DNA of 64,000 nt from Lysobacter capsici (lineage in GTDB: Bacteria; Pseudomonadota; Gammaproteobacteria; Xanthomonadales; Xanthomonadaceae), in the NCBI RefSeq assembly GCF_018732085.1, contig NZ_CP076103.1, forward strand, positions 1,178,001 to 1,242,000. Direction: 5' to 3'. The position numbers and the translations under genes were made by a program. The notes under the pieces are model-generated. The model was not told where the DNA came from. It saw only the letters and a program-made list of their open reading frames with translations, and made no database searches. Position 1 is the first letter of the stretch; each line of letters starts with the position of its first letter. This document shows positions 18,135 to 26,438 of this stretch, piece after piece.

Positions 18135-18761
18135 ATGTCCGCCAATGGCTCCAACGGTTACAGCGTCGACCTGTCCAGGACCGCGGTGTGGAAACTGATC
18201 GCGGTCATCCTGGTCGCGACCGCCGCGGTCGTCGCGCTCGCCTTGTGGTTGCCGACGACGGCGGGCGAACAGGACGCGGCGCCGCAGCCGAGTCTGTTGT
18301 GGCGCGCCGGGAGTTTCGCCCTGATCGGCCTCGCGTGCTGGCTCGGCTACCGCCTGACCGCCGGCCCGCGAGCGCGTGCGTGGCGCATTGCGGTCGCGGT
18401 GCTGGCGGTGGCGCTGGTGTTGGTGGTGTGGCGCACGCTCGGTCTGGGCGTCGCGCAATACAACGCGCATTGGGGGCAGGCCTACAGCGTGGTCGGCGAG
18501 ACCAGCAAGTTGCAGCAACGCCAGCGTCGTGGCCGCAGCGGCGCGGTGACGACTACCCTGAGCTTCGCTTTCATACCCGACACCGACGGGCTGGTGCCGC
18601 CGTTACGGATCGAAACGCATCAGGCGCTCGGTCCGGTGTTGTACGAACATCCGCGTCTGCGCGTGGACGTGCGCCGCAGTTGGGCCGGCATTTCGTTCAG
18701 CGCGCTGCGGCCGTGCGCGTCGACGGGCAGCGACTGCGGCACGCCGCCGCCCGAGCGGTGA
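18135..18761 (+). CDS. Hypothetical membrane protein
   Basis: About 208 aa from the ATG at 18135; ATG at 18114 is an alternative. Three hydrophobic segments are seen in the first 110 residues (TAVWKLIAVILVATAAVVALAL, SFALIGLACWLGYRL and IAVAVLAVALVLVVW). A soluble C-terminal domain follows, with GRSGAVTTTLSFAFIPDTDGL and VLYEHPRLRVDVRRSW and two late cysteines. No family was recognised. It converges on the thioesterase gene with only 4 bp between the two stop codons. Confidence 0.7.
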   Translation: MSANGSNGYSVDLSRTAVWKLIAVILVATAAVVALALWLPTTAGEQDAAPQPSLLWRAGSFALIGLACWLGYRLTAGPRARAWRIAVAVLAVALVLVVWRTLGLGVAQYNAHWGQAYSVVGETSKLQQRQRRGRSGAVTTTLSFAFIPDTDGLVPPLRIETHQALGPVLYEHPRLRVDVRRSWAGISFSALRPCASTGSDCGTPPPER

Positions 18762-18765
18762 ATCC

Positions 18766-19137
18766 TCAGCGCGCCAGCGGCGGCACCGGCGTGGGCTTGC
18801 CGTCGATGCCGAGCGCGATCATGGTGAAACGGCCGCGCGTGGCGAGTTGGGAGTCGCCGGTCAGCAGGTCTTCCTTGTGCATCTCGACTTCGACCTGCAT
18901 CGAAGTACGGCCGGTTTCGACCACCCGCGCGACCAGTTCGACCAGCGCGCCCTTGGGCACCGCGGTGTGGAAATCGATCTGCTCCGAACGCGCGGTGACC
19001 ACGACGGTGCGCGCGTAGCGCGTGGCGGCGATGAAGGCGGCCTTGTCCATCCACGCCAGCGCCTGACCGCCGAACAGCGTGCCCAGATGGTTGGTGTGAT
19101 CGGGGAACACGATCTCGGTCATGCGGGCTTCGGTCAT
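18766..19137 (-). CDS. Acyl-CoA thioesterase, hotdog fold
   Basis: A 123-aa single hotdog-domain protein of the YciA/acyl-CoA hydrolase type. It has the typical segments FPDHTNHLGTLFGGQALAWMD and TARSEQIDFHTAVPKGALVELVARV; the Asn/His and the Asp of the ALAWMD helix fit the family active site. It likely hydrolyses acyl-CoA thioesters as a homo-oligomer in the cytoplasm. It is shorter at the C-terminus than E. coli YciA by about 10 residues. The neighbours do not reveal a pathway. Confidence 0.88.
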   Translation of the reverse strand: MTEARMTEIVFPDHTNHLGTLFGGQALAWMDKAAFIAATRYARTVVVTARSEQIDFHTAVPKGALVELVARVVETGRTSMQVEVEMHKEDLLTGDSQLATRGRFTMIALGIDGKPTPVPPLAR

Positions 19138-19179
19138 GGGGGCTCAGGCTCAGGCGAGTGATTTTCAAACGGACGAGTT

Positions 19180-19287
19180 CCCTCTCCCGCTTGCGGGAGA
19201 GGGCTAGGGTGAGGGGCTTTTGATTTCTACTCGAAACGTCGGCATTCGCGCCCTCACCCCAACCCCTCTCTCGCAAGCGGGAGAGGG
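19180..19287. repeat. Palindromic repeat family D (CCCTCTCCCGC type)
   Basis: CCCTCTCCCGCTTGCGGGAG and its inverted partner CTCTCGCAAGCGGGAGAGGG are joined by GCTAGGGTGAGGGGC and CCCTCACCCCAACCCC arms, so the whole 108 bp can fold as one long hairpin. It fills the gap between the thioesterase and nrdB. Confidence 0.85.
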
Positions 19288-19317
19288 GCTCGGAGCGGCG
19301 GGGCTGGCCGCGAAAAC

Positions 19318-20337
19318 TCAAAACGCTTCGTCGAACGCCACTTCGCCCTGCACGCCGACCTGATACGCCGAAACCCGGCGCTCGAAGAAGTTGGTCACTT
19401 CCTGCACGTCCTGCAGGTCCATGAACGCGAACGGGTTGGTCGAACCGAAATGCTTCGGCATGCCGAGCTGGGCCATGCGCTGGTCGGCGCAGTATTCCAG
19501 GTACTGGCGCATGTCCTTCAACGACAGGCCGACCACGCCGCCGGACAGCACGTCCTGGGCGAACTGGTATTCGCAATCGACCGCGTCCTCGAACATCTTC
19601 ACCACCTGCGCGCGCAGGTCGGCGTCGAACAGGTCGGGCTCTTCCTCGCGCGCGGTGCGGATGACTTCGAACGCGAACGCCATGTGGCAGCTTTCGTCGC
19701 GGAACACCCAGTTGGTGCCCGAGGCCAGGCCGTTGAGCAGGCCGCGCGAACGCAGGTAGTACACGTAGGCGAACGCGGCGAAGAAGAACAGGCCCTCGAT
19801 GCAGCCGGCGAAGCAGATCAGGTTGAGCAGGAACTGGCGGCGCTGCTCGCGCGTCTCGATGCGCTGCAGGCCCTGGATCGAATCCATCCAGCGAAAGCAG
19901 AACTCGGCCTTGGCCCGGATCGAGGCGATGTTCTCGACCGCGTCGAAGGCCTTGGCGCGCTCGTTCGGGTCGGGCAGGTAGGTGTCGAGCAGGGTCAGGT
20001 AGAACTGCACGTGCAGCGCTTCCTCGTACAACTGCCGCGACAGGTACATGCGCGCTTCGGGCGCGTTGATGTGCTGGTACAGGTTCAGCACCAGATTGTT
20101 CGACACGATGCTGTCGCCGGTGGCGAAGAACGCGACCAGGCGCTCGACCAGATGCCGCTCGGCCGGGCCGAACTTGTGCTTGAGATCGTTGACGTCCTGC
20201 GAGAAATCCACTTCCTCGACGGTCCAGGTGTTGCGGATCGCGTCGCGGTACATCTCGTAGAAATGCGGGTAGCGCATCGGCCGCAGGGTGAGATCGAAAC
20301 CCGGATCGAGCAGGAGGCGGTTTGAATCGGTGGACAT
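19318..20337 (-). CDS. nrdB: Ribonucleotide reductase class Ia, beta subunit
   Basis: A 339-aa subunit that carries the diiron-tyrosyl radical needed to reduce ribonucleotides. Iron ligands and radical are in place: Asp75 in FATGD, Glu106 and His109 in YEEALHVQFY with Tyr113 four residues on as in E. coli R2 Tyr122, and a second set in CIEGLFFF and RDESCHMAF. The C-terminal tail (EVAFDEAF) fits the part that docks to NrdA. The start is MSTDSNRLLL at 20337; an open frame upstream reads through a repeat. It follows nrdA at 163 bp, a gap filled by repeat family D, and shares its riboswitch control. Confidence 0.96.
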   Translation of the reverse strand: MSTDSNRLLLDPGFDLTLRPMRYPHFYEMYRDAIRNTWTVEEVDFSQDVNDLKHKFGPAERHLVERLVAFFATGDSIVSNNLVLNLYQHINAPEARMYLSRQLYEEALHVQFYLTLLDTYLPDPNERAKAFDAVENIASIRAKAEFCFRWMDSIQGLQRIETREQRRQFLLNLICFAGCIEGLFFFAAFAYVYYLRSRGLLNGLASGTNWVFRDESCHMAFAFEVIRTAREEEPDLFDADLRAQVVKMFEDAVDCEYQFAQDVLSGGVVGLSLKDMRQYLEYCADQRMAQLGMPKHFGSTNPFAFMDLQDVQEVTNFFERRVSAYQVGVQGEVAFDEAF

Positions 20338-20360
20338 GGTGGTTCCTTGGATATTGCGTC

Positions 20361-20484
20361 CTTCTCCCGCTGGCGGGAGAAGGTGCCCGAAGGGCGGATG
20401 AGGGCGCGAGAAGGTCGGTGACGACGCAAGCCTGGCGCTGCGCGAAGCCCTCACCCCGGCCCTCTCCCGCACGCGGGAGAGGGA
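20361..20484. repeat. Palindromic repeat family D between nrdA and nrdB
   Basis: CTTCTCCCGCTGGCGGGAGA at 20361-20382 and CCCTCTCCCGCACGCGGGAG near 20460-20484 are two hairpins with CCGAAGGGCGGATGAGGGCG and CCCTCACCCCGG arms between them. The element occupies nearly all of the spacer inside the nrdAB operon and might affect relative subunit expression. Confidence 0.82.
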
Positions 20485-20500
20485 GCAAAGCGGAGGCGGC

Positions 20501-22999
20501 TTACTGGCAGGCTTCGCAGGACTCGGGATTTTCCAGCGAGCAGGCGATCGCCTCGCTGGTGGTGAATTCCACCGGCACCAGCTCGGGCTTCGGCGTCGCC
20601 GCGACCGGCGCGCTGACCGTGGTCTTGGCGATCTTCGTGGCCGGACGCGAACGCAGGTAATACGTCGTCTTCAGGCCCTTCTTCCACGCGTACATGTACA
20701 TCGAGCTGAGCTGGCCGATGTTCGGGCTCTCGATGAACAGGTTGAGCGACTGGCTCTGATCGATATACGCGCCGCGTTCGGCGGCCATGTCGATCAGCGA
20801 GCGCATCGGCAGTTCCCACGCGGTGCGGTAGACCTGACGCAGTGCATCGGGCACTTCGGTCACCGACTGGATCGAGCCTTCGGCCATCTTGATCCGGTCG
20901 CGCATCTCGGCGGTCCACATGCCGAGCTTCTTGAGTTCCTCGACCAGGTACTTGTTGACCACCAGGAAGTCGCCCGACAGCGTTTCGCGCTTGAACAGGT
21001 TCGATACCTGCGGCTCGATGCACTCATAGCAACCAGCGATGGACGCGATGGTCGCGGTCGGCGCGATCGCGATCAGCAGCGAGTTGCGCAGGCCGTGTTC
21101 GGCGATGCGCTTGCGCAGTTCGTCCCAACGCTCGGGCTGCGACGGGGTCACGCCCCAGGCCTCGAACTGCAGCTCGCCGACGCTGGCGCGGGTGTCGTCG
21201 AACGACGGGTGCTTGCCGTGCTCCATCGCCAGTTCGTTCGACGCCGACAGCGCGTGGAAATAGATCGCCTCGGCGATTTCCTGGGCGAGCTTGCGCGCAG
21301 GCTCCGAATCGAACGGCAGGCGCAGCTTGAAGAACACGTCCTGCAGGCCCATCGAACCCAGGCCGACCGGACGCCACTTCAGATTGGCGCGGCGCGCGGT
21401 TTCGATCGGGTAGAAGTTCAGATCGATCACGCGGTCGAGCTGGCGCACGGCCAGGCGCACGGTCTCGGCGAGCTTGTCGAAATCGAATGCGCCCTTGCCG
21501 TCCTCAAACATCTCGACGTGATGCGAGAGGTTGATCGAACCCAGGTTGCACACCGCGGTTTCGTCCTGCGAGGTGACTTCCAGGATCTCGGTGCACAGGT
21601 TCGACAGATGGATGACGTTGCCGTCGCGCAGGGTCTGGTTGGACGCGCGGTTGGACTTGTCCTTGAAGTTCATCCAGCCGTTGCCGGTCTGCGCCAGGGT
21701 GCGCATCATCCGGCCGTAGATGTCGCGCGCCTTCACCTTTTTGGCGGTCAGGCCGGCGGCTTCGGCGGCGTGGTAGGCGCGGTCGAAGGCTTCGCCCCAC
21801 AGGTCGGTCAGCTGCGGCACCTTGGACGGGTCGAACAGCGACCAGTCGGCGTCGGCCTCGACCCGGCGCATGAATTCGTCGGGAATCCAGTTGGCCAGGT
21901 TGAGGTTGTGGGTGCGGCGCGCTTCGTCGCCGGTGTTGTCGCGCAGCTCGAGGAATTCTTCGACGTCGGCGTGCCACGGCTCCAGGTACACGCAGGCCGC
22001 GCCCTTGCGCTTGCCGCCCTGGTTGACCGCCGCGACCGAGGCGTCGAGCGTCTTCAGCCACGGCACGATGCCGTTGCTCAGGCCGTTGGTGGAACGGATC
22101 AGCGAGCCGCGCGAACGGATGCGCGTGTAGCTCAAGCCGATGCCGCCGCTGAACTTGCTCAGCTTGGCCACGTCCATGTAGCGCTTGTAGATGCTTTCCA
22201 GCGAATCGTCGGGCGAGTCGAGCAGAAAGCAGCTCGACAGCTGCTCGTGGGTGGTGCCGGCGTTGAACAAGGTCGGCGACGACGGGATGTAATCGAGCTG
22301 GGCCATGCGGCGGTACAGCGCGAGCGCGTCGCTGACGTCTTCGCTCAGCGCGCAGGCGATGCGCAGGAAGAACTGCTGCGGGGTTTCGATGACGGTGCGC
22401 GCGGTCGGATGGCGCAGCAGGTAGCGGTCGTACAGCGTGCGCAGGCCGAAGTAATCGAACTTGGCGTCGAGGCTGCGGTCGATCGCGTCGTTGAGCTTGC
22501 GCGCGTTGGCCTGGACGAAGGTCACCAGGCGCTCGTTGATCAGGCCCAGCTCATGGCCGCGCTGGATCGACTGCGAGAACGCATGGATCTCGATGCCGGC
22601 GACTTCCTTCTCGATCACGCCGGCGAGCAGGCGCGCGGCGAGGCGGCCGTATTCGGGTTCTTCCGCGGTCAGCAGGGCGGCGGTGCGGATCGACAGTTCG
22701 TCGAGTTCCTGGGTGGTCGCGCCGTCGTACAGGCCGGAGATGGTGCGGGTCGCCACGCGCATCGGGTCGATCGAATACAGGTTCTCGCCGCTGCGGGTCA
22801 CCGCGCGCACGATCTTGTTGAGGTCGACCGGTTCGCGACGACCGTTGCGCTTGGTCACGCTCATGGTCAGGTTGGCGGCGGGCGGGGTCAGGGCGAAACC
22901 GGGCGCGGCGTCGTGCGCATCGCGGGCAACGGGTTTGGCGGGGGCGGCGGGGGCGTCCGCGACGGGGGCGGCGGACGGGTCGGTTGCGAGCGTGGTCAT
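20501..22999 (-). CDS. nrdA: Ribonucleotide reductase class Ia, alpha subunit
   Basis: A 832-aa catalytic subunit. An Ala/Pro-rich leader is followed by an ATP cone (about residues 45-135, VTKRNGRREPVDLNKIVRAV). The barrel has the active-site cysteine in LSSCFLLDS and the catalytic trio in SNLCTEI, with a third cysteine in VCNLGSINLS. The radical-relay tyrosine pair is in TTYYLRSR. The tail ends ESCEACQ, giving the C-terminal cysteine pair re-reduced by thioredoxin or glutaredoxin. The ATG at 22999 follows GGAG. A cobalamin riboswitch upstream implies repression when B12 is present, pointing to a B12-dependent class II enzyme elsewhere. Confidence 0.96.
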   Translation of the reverse strand: MTTLATDPSAAPVADAPAAPAKPVARDAHDAAPGFALTPPAANLTMSVTKRNGRREPVDLNKIVRAVTRSGENLYSIDPMRVATRTISGLYDGATTQELDELSIRTAALLTAEEPEYGRLAARLLAGVIEKEVAGIEIHAFSQSIQRGHELGLINERLVTFVQANARKLNDAIDRSLDAKFDYFGLRTLYDRYLLRHPTARTVIETPQQFFLRIACALSEDVSDALALYRRMAQLDYIPSSPTLFNAGTTHEQLSSCFLLDSPDDSLESIYKRYMDVAKLSKFSGGIGLSYTRIRSRGSLIRSTNGLSNGIVPWLKTLDASVAAVNQGGKRKGAACVYLEPWHADVEEFLELRDNTGDEARRTHNLNLANWIPDEFMRRVEADADWSLFDPSKVPQLTDLWGEAFDRAYHAAEAAGLTAKKVKARDIYGRMMRTLAQTGNGWMNFKDKSNRASNQTLRDGNVIHLSNLCTEILEVTSQDETAVCNLGSINLSHHVEMFEDGKGAFDFDKLAETVRLAVRQLDRVIDLNFYPIETARRANLKWRPVGLGSMGLQDVFFKLRLPFDSEPARKLAQEIAEAIYFHALSASNELAMEHGKHPSFDDTRASVGELQFEAWGVTPSQPERWDELRKRIAEHGLRNSLLIAIAPTATIASIAGCYECIEPQVSNLFKRETLSGDFLVVNKYLVEELKKLGMWTAEMRDRIKMAEGSIQSVTEVPDALRQVYRTAWELPMRSLIDMAAERGAYIDQSQSLNLFIESPNIGQLSSMYMYAWKKGLKTTYYLRSRPATKIAKTTVSAPVAATPKPELVPVEFTTSEAIACSLENPESCEACQ

Positions 23000-23287
23000 G
23001 AGCGTTACTCCGGGGCGTGGATGCACGGTGCGGAGACGCCGACGCGCCACCGACGACGAACCGCGCGCGCGGCGTCACTGATGGCACGGCCGTGCCCCCG
23101 CGGGCGGGAATCTCGGAGCTTGCTGGCTGGGTGTCGCGCGGCCCGAGACGCGAGGTCCGGGACGGCCCGCTCCGCGCATCGCGCCGGAACGGGCGGGCGC
23201 GACGGTCGACCGTCGTGCCGCGACACCGGCCGTCTTCCTCCGAAGACTCCTTAGGGCCGGGACCGCGCGGTGTGCGACGCGCGGCTG

Positions 23288-23535
23288 TCGGCAGGTCTTC
23301 GGGCTCGGGACCCGGAGCGAGAAACGGGCAAAGAGAAGTGAGCGACGAGGGGTGACCCGTATCTCACTTTTCTTTGCCCGTGTCCCGTTCCTCCTACCAG
23401 GATCGCTTCCCAGGCATACCGCCCAGTGCCATGACCCGTTCGTTTCCCATACCGCTGCGGGGCAGCGCCGGCTTCGAAGCGCGCGTGAGCGCGATCCCTA
23501 CCGGCTTCCCTTTTCAGCCGACCTCGCGATCGGCA
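23288..23535 (-). promoter_or_regulatory. Cobalamin riboswitch upstream of nrdAB
   Basis: On the minus strand, AAGCCGGTAGGGA leads to GCGCTGCCCCGCAGCGGTA, GGAAACGAACG, GGCACTGGGCGG with GGGAAGCGATCC, and finally the B12 box GAGCCCGAAGACCTGCC near 23290-23306. The core is nearly identical to the metE copy. It too has a long peripheral stem before the box, of unrelated sequence (ACGGGCAAAGAGAAGTGAG paired with its complement, about 23324-23342 and 23363-23381). The box ends about 290 nt before the nrdA start. The stretch between holds no other gene. Confidence 0.93.
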
Positions 23536-23678
23536 CCGACGGGCACAACATAGTGTGGTTACGCGATTTCGTCAACGCGATATGTGGTAAATGAATCGTG
23601 TATATAAGGAGTGAAGGCAATGCTTCCCTACGCCTCACATCGGTGTAACCTGCCCGCCATAAGGACTGGGGAACTGTG

Positions 23679-26438
23679 ATGGAAGCACTGATTGTCTTGC
23701 TGGGACTGGGTTTGCTGCTGGTCCCGGTTCTGCTCATCGTCGCGCTGGTCCAGGTGTCCGGACTGAAATCGCGGGTGAGCGAACTCGAACGCCGCCTCAC
23801 CCAGGCCGCGCCCGCCCCGTCGGCCCGTCCTGCACAGGTCGCGCGCAACGCCGACGACGAGACCCTGGCCGAGCGCATGGCGCGCGAAGCGCCGCCGCCG
23901 TCGCGACCGCAGGCGGCCGTCCCTGATGCCGCCGCCGCGCCGCCCGCGCACGTGTCGCCCGTGCCGCCGCCCACTGCCACCACCGCGGCTTCGCCGCCGC
24001 CGTTGCCGCCCACACCTCCGGCCGCCGCGCCGCCGCCGCGCCCGATGCCGCCACGCCGGCCGGCCGCGCCGGTCGAGCCCGACGTGTTCACCCTCGGCGT
24101 GCGCTGGGTGCGGCGCTGGTTCACCGAGGGCAACGTGCCGGTCAAGGTCGGCATGCTGGTGTTGCTGGCCGGCGTGGCCGCGTTGCTCAAGTACGCCAGC
24201 GACCAGGGCTGGATGCGGGTGCCGATGGAGTTCCGTCAGGCCGGCATCGCGATCGCGGCGATGGCCGGGCTGGTGTTCGGCTGGCGCCAGCGCGAACGCA
24301 AGCGCATTTTCGGCCTGAGCCTGCAGGGCGGCGCGATCGGCGTGCTGCTGCTGGTGGTGTTCGCCGCGTTCAAGCTGTACGGCATGATCCCGGCCGGCGC
24401 GGCGTTCGCGATCAGCGTGGTGCTGGTCGCCGGCGCCGGGGTGCTGGCGGTGAAGCAGAACGCGCTGGCCCTGGCGGTGTTCGCGATACTCGCCGGTTTC
24501 CTCGCGCCGATCTGGCTGTCGACCGGCTCGGGCAACCACGTCGCCTTGTTCGGCTACTACGCCGTGCTCAACGCCGGCATCTTCGCGATCGCCTGGTGGC
24601 GCGCGTGGCGCATCCTCAATCTGCTCGGCTTCGTGTTCACCTGGGGCATCGGCAGTTTGTGGGGCGTGCTCAAGTACCGGCCGGAGCATTTTTCGACCAC
24701 CGAGCCGTTCCTGCTGCTGTTCTTCGCGTTCTACCTGCTGATCCCGGTGCTGTACGCGCGCCGCCGCGCGGCCGGACGCCGCGATCTGATCGACGGCTGC
24801 CTGGTGTTCGGCACGCCGCTGATCGCGTTTACCTTGCAGGCCGGGTTGCTCGAAGGCGACCGCATGCCGCTGGCGTTCTGCGCGCTCGGCCTGGGCGCGA
24901 TCTACGCCGCGCTGGCGTGGTGGCTGCGCCGCGATCAGCGCTTCGTCGCGCTGGCGACGCCGTACGCGCTGCTGGCGGTGGGTTTCGCCACCCTGGCCGT
25001 GCCGCTCGCGCTCGCCGCCGAAGCCACCGCCTGCGTGTTCGCACTGGAAGGCGCGGCGCTGATCTGGCTGGGCTTGCGCCAGCAACGCTGGTTGCCGCAG
25101 ATGACCGGCATGGGCTTGCAGGTGGCCGCGGCGCTCGCCTTCATCATCGGCGCCAGCGATTCGGTCTGGGACGGCGACACGCCGCTGCTCAACGCCAACT
25201 TCGCCGGCGCGCTGCTGATCGCGCTGGCCGGTTTCGCCAGCGCCTGGAGCTACCGGCGCAGCGCCGACCGCACGCCGGCCGCGCTGTTCTACCTGTGGGG
25301 CATGGCCTGGTGGCTGGCGGCGACGGGCAGCGAGATCGCCGACTTCGTCGCCGACCGCAACAGCGCCGATGCGGTGCTGATGCTGGTCGCGTTCACCGGC
25401 TGGATCGCTTCGGAAGTATTCCGTCGCCACGACTGGCGCGCGCTGTCGGCGACCAGCACCCTGGCGATGCTCAGCGGCCTGCCGCTGGTGTTCATCCAGA
25501 TCGATCAGCACCAGCAACCGTTCGCGGCATTGGGCTGGCTGGCCTGGGCGCTGTACGCGGCGTTCGGCGGGCGTAGCCTGCTCAACCTGCGCGAGCGCGC
25601 CGGCAGCGAACTCGCGGTCGCGCATCTGGGCTGGTTGTGGTCGTGGGCTTTGGTGCTCGGTCTGAGCCTGTTCCGCTTGTTGCGGATGTCGGTGGACGAC
25701 GGCGTGGCCAATTTCGGTTCGGGCTGGACCGCATCGGCGTTGCTGCTGCCGATCTTGATCATGGCCGCGCTGACCTTGTGGCGGCCGAACCTGATCGCGC
25801 AGCCGCTGGCCGCGCGGTTCGGCCAATGGCGCTCGGTGGCGATGGCGTTGTTCGTCGCCGCGCTGGTGGCGGTGATCGCGCTGGCCTTGACGACTCCGGC
25901 CAACCCGCATCCGTTGATGTGGCTGCCGTTGCTCAATCCGTTGAGCCTGATGCAGCTGGCGACGCTGGTGGTGGTCGGCGCGTGGCTGGCCTCGCCGATG
26001 ATCGACCCGACGGTGCGCGCGCGCCGCGTGCCGGTGCTGGCGGTGGCCGGCTTCGTGCTGATCACCGTCGAGGTGCTGCGCAGCGCGCACTTCTGGGGCC
26101 AGGTGCCGTGGGACGCGTCGATGTTCTCGACCAGCCTGGTGCAGACCAGCCTGACCGTGGTCTGGAGCGTGCTCGGCGTGGCCGGCTGGATCGCCGGTTC
26201 GCGCCGCGGCCAGCGCGTCCTGTGGCTGGCCGGCGCGGTGCTGATGGCGGTGGTGTTGGTCAAGCTGGTGTGGATCGACCGCGGTCACCTGGGCAATCTG
26301 CTCGGCATCGCCTCGTTCATCGCCTACGGCTTGCTGTGCATGTTGGTCGGTTACTTCGCGCCGGCGCCGCCGAGCAAGCCCGACGATTCCGCCGCTCGCC
26401 CGGATGGCGAGGACGATTCACGAGAGGTCCAAGCATGA
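23679..26438 (+). CDS. DUF2339-type polytopic membrane protein
   Basis: A protein of about 919 aa. An N-terminal membrane helix (EALIVLLGLGLLLVPVLLIV) is followed by a short coiled segment (SGLKSRVSELERRL). A long Pro/Ala-rich linker runs to about residue 130. At least 20 hydrophobic helices then extend to the end, beginning with GNVPVKVGMLVLLAGVAALLKY. This layout is that of the DUF2339 family (COG5373), whose function is not established. ATG at 23679 was chosen over the overlapping GTG three bases earlier. The stop overlaps the next start (ATGA), and the next gene is a DUF3999-type protein, the usual partner, so the two probably form one envelope complex. Confidence 0.85.
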   Translation: MEALIVLLGLGLLLVPVLLIVALVQVSGLKSRVSELERRLTQAAPAPSARPAQVARNADDETLAERMAREAPPPSRPQAAVPDAAAAPPAHVSPVPPPTATTAASPPPLPPTPPAAAPPPRPMPPRRPAAPVEPDVFTLGVRWVRRWFTEGNVPVKVGMLVLLAGVAALLKYASDQGWMRVPMEFRQAGIAIAAMAGLVFGWRQRERKRIFGLSLQGGAIGVLLLVVFAAFKLYGMIPAGAAFAISVVLVAGAGVLAVKQNALALAVFAILAGFLAPIWLSTGSGNHVALFGYYAVLNAGIFAIAWWRAWRILNLLGFVFTWGIGSLWGVLKYRPEHFSTTEPFLLLFFAFYLLIPVLYARRRAAGRRDLIDGCLVFGTPLIAFTLQAGLLEGDRMPLAFCALGLGAIYAALAWWLRRDQRFVALATPYALLAVGFATLAVPLALAAEATACVFALEGAALIWLGLRQQRWLPQMTGMGLQVAAALAFIIGASDSVWDGDTPLLNANFAGALLIALAGFASAWSYRRSADRTPAALFYLWGMAWWLAATGSEIADFVADRNSADAVLMLVAFTGWIASEVFRRHDWRALSATSTLAMLSGLPLVFIQIDQHQQPFAALGWLAWALYAAFGGRSLLNLRERAGSELAVAHLGWLWSWALVLGLSLFRLLRMSVDDGVANFGSGWTASALLLPILIMAALTLWRPNLIAQPLAARFGQWRSVAMALFVAALVAVIALALTTPANPHPLMWLPLLNPLSLMQLATLVVVGAWLASPMIDPTVRARRVPVLAVAGFVLITVEVLRSAHFWGQVPWDASMFSTSLVQTSLTVVWSVLGVAGWIAGSRRGQRVLWLAGAVLMAVVLVKLVWIDRGHLGNLLGIASFIAYGLLCMLVGYFAPAPPSKPDDSAARPDGEDDSREVQA

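Noticed and set aside
23628..26288. A long minus-strand open frame rich in His/Gln/Arg opposite the DUF2339 gene
   Set aside because: It is an antisense shadow of a GC-rich gene; the composition is that of complemented membrane-protein codons.
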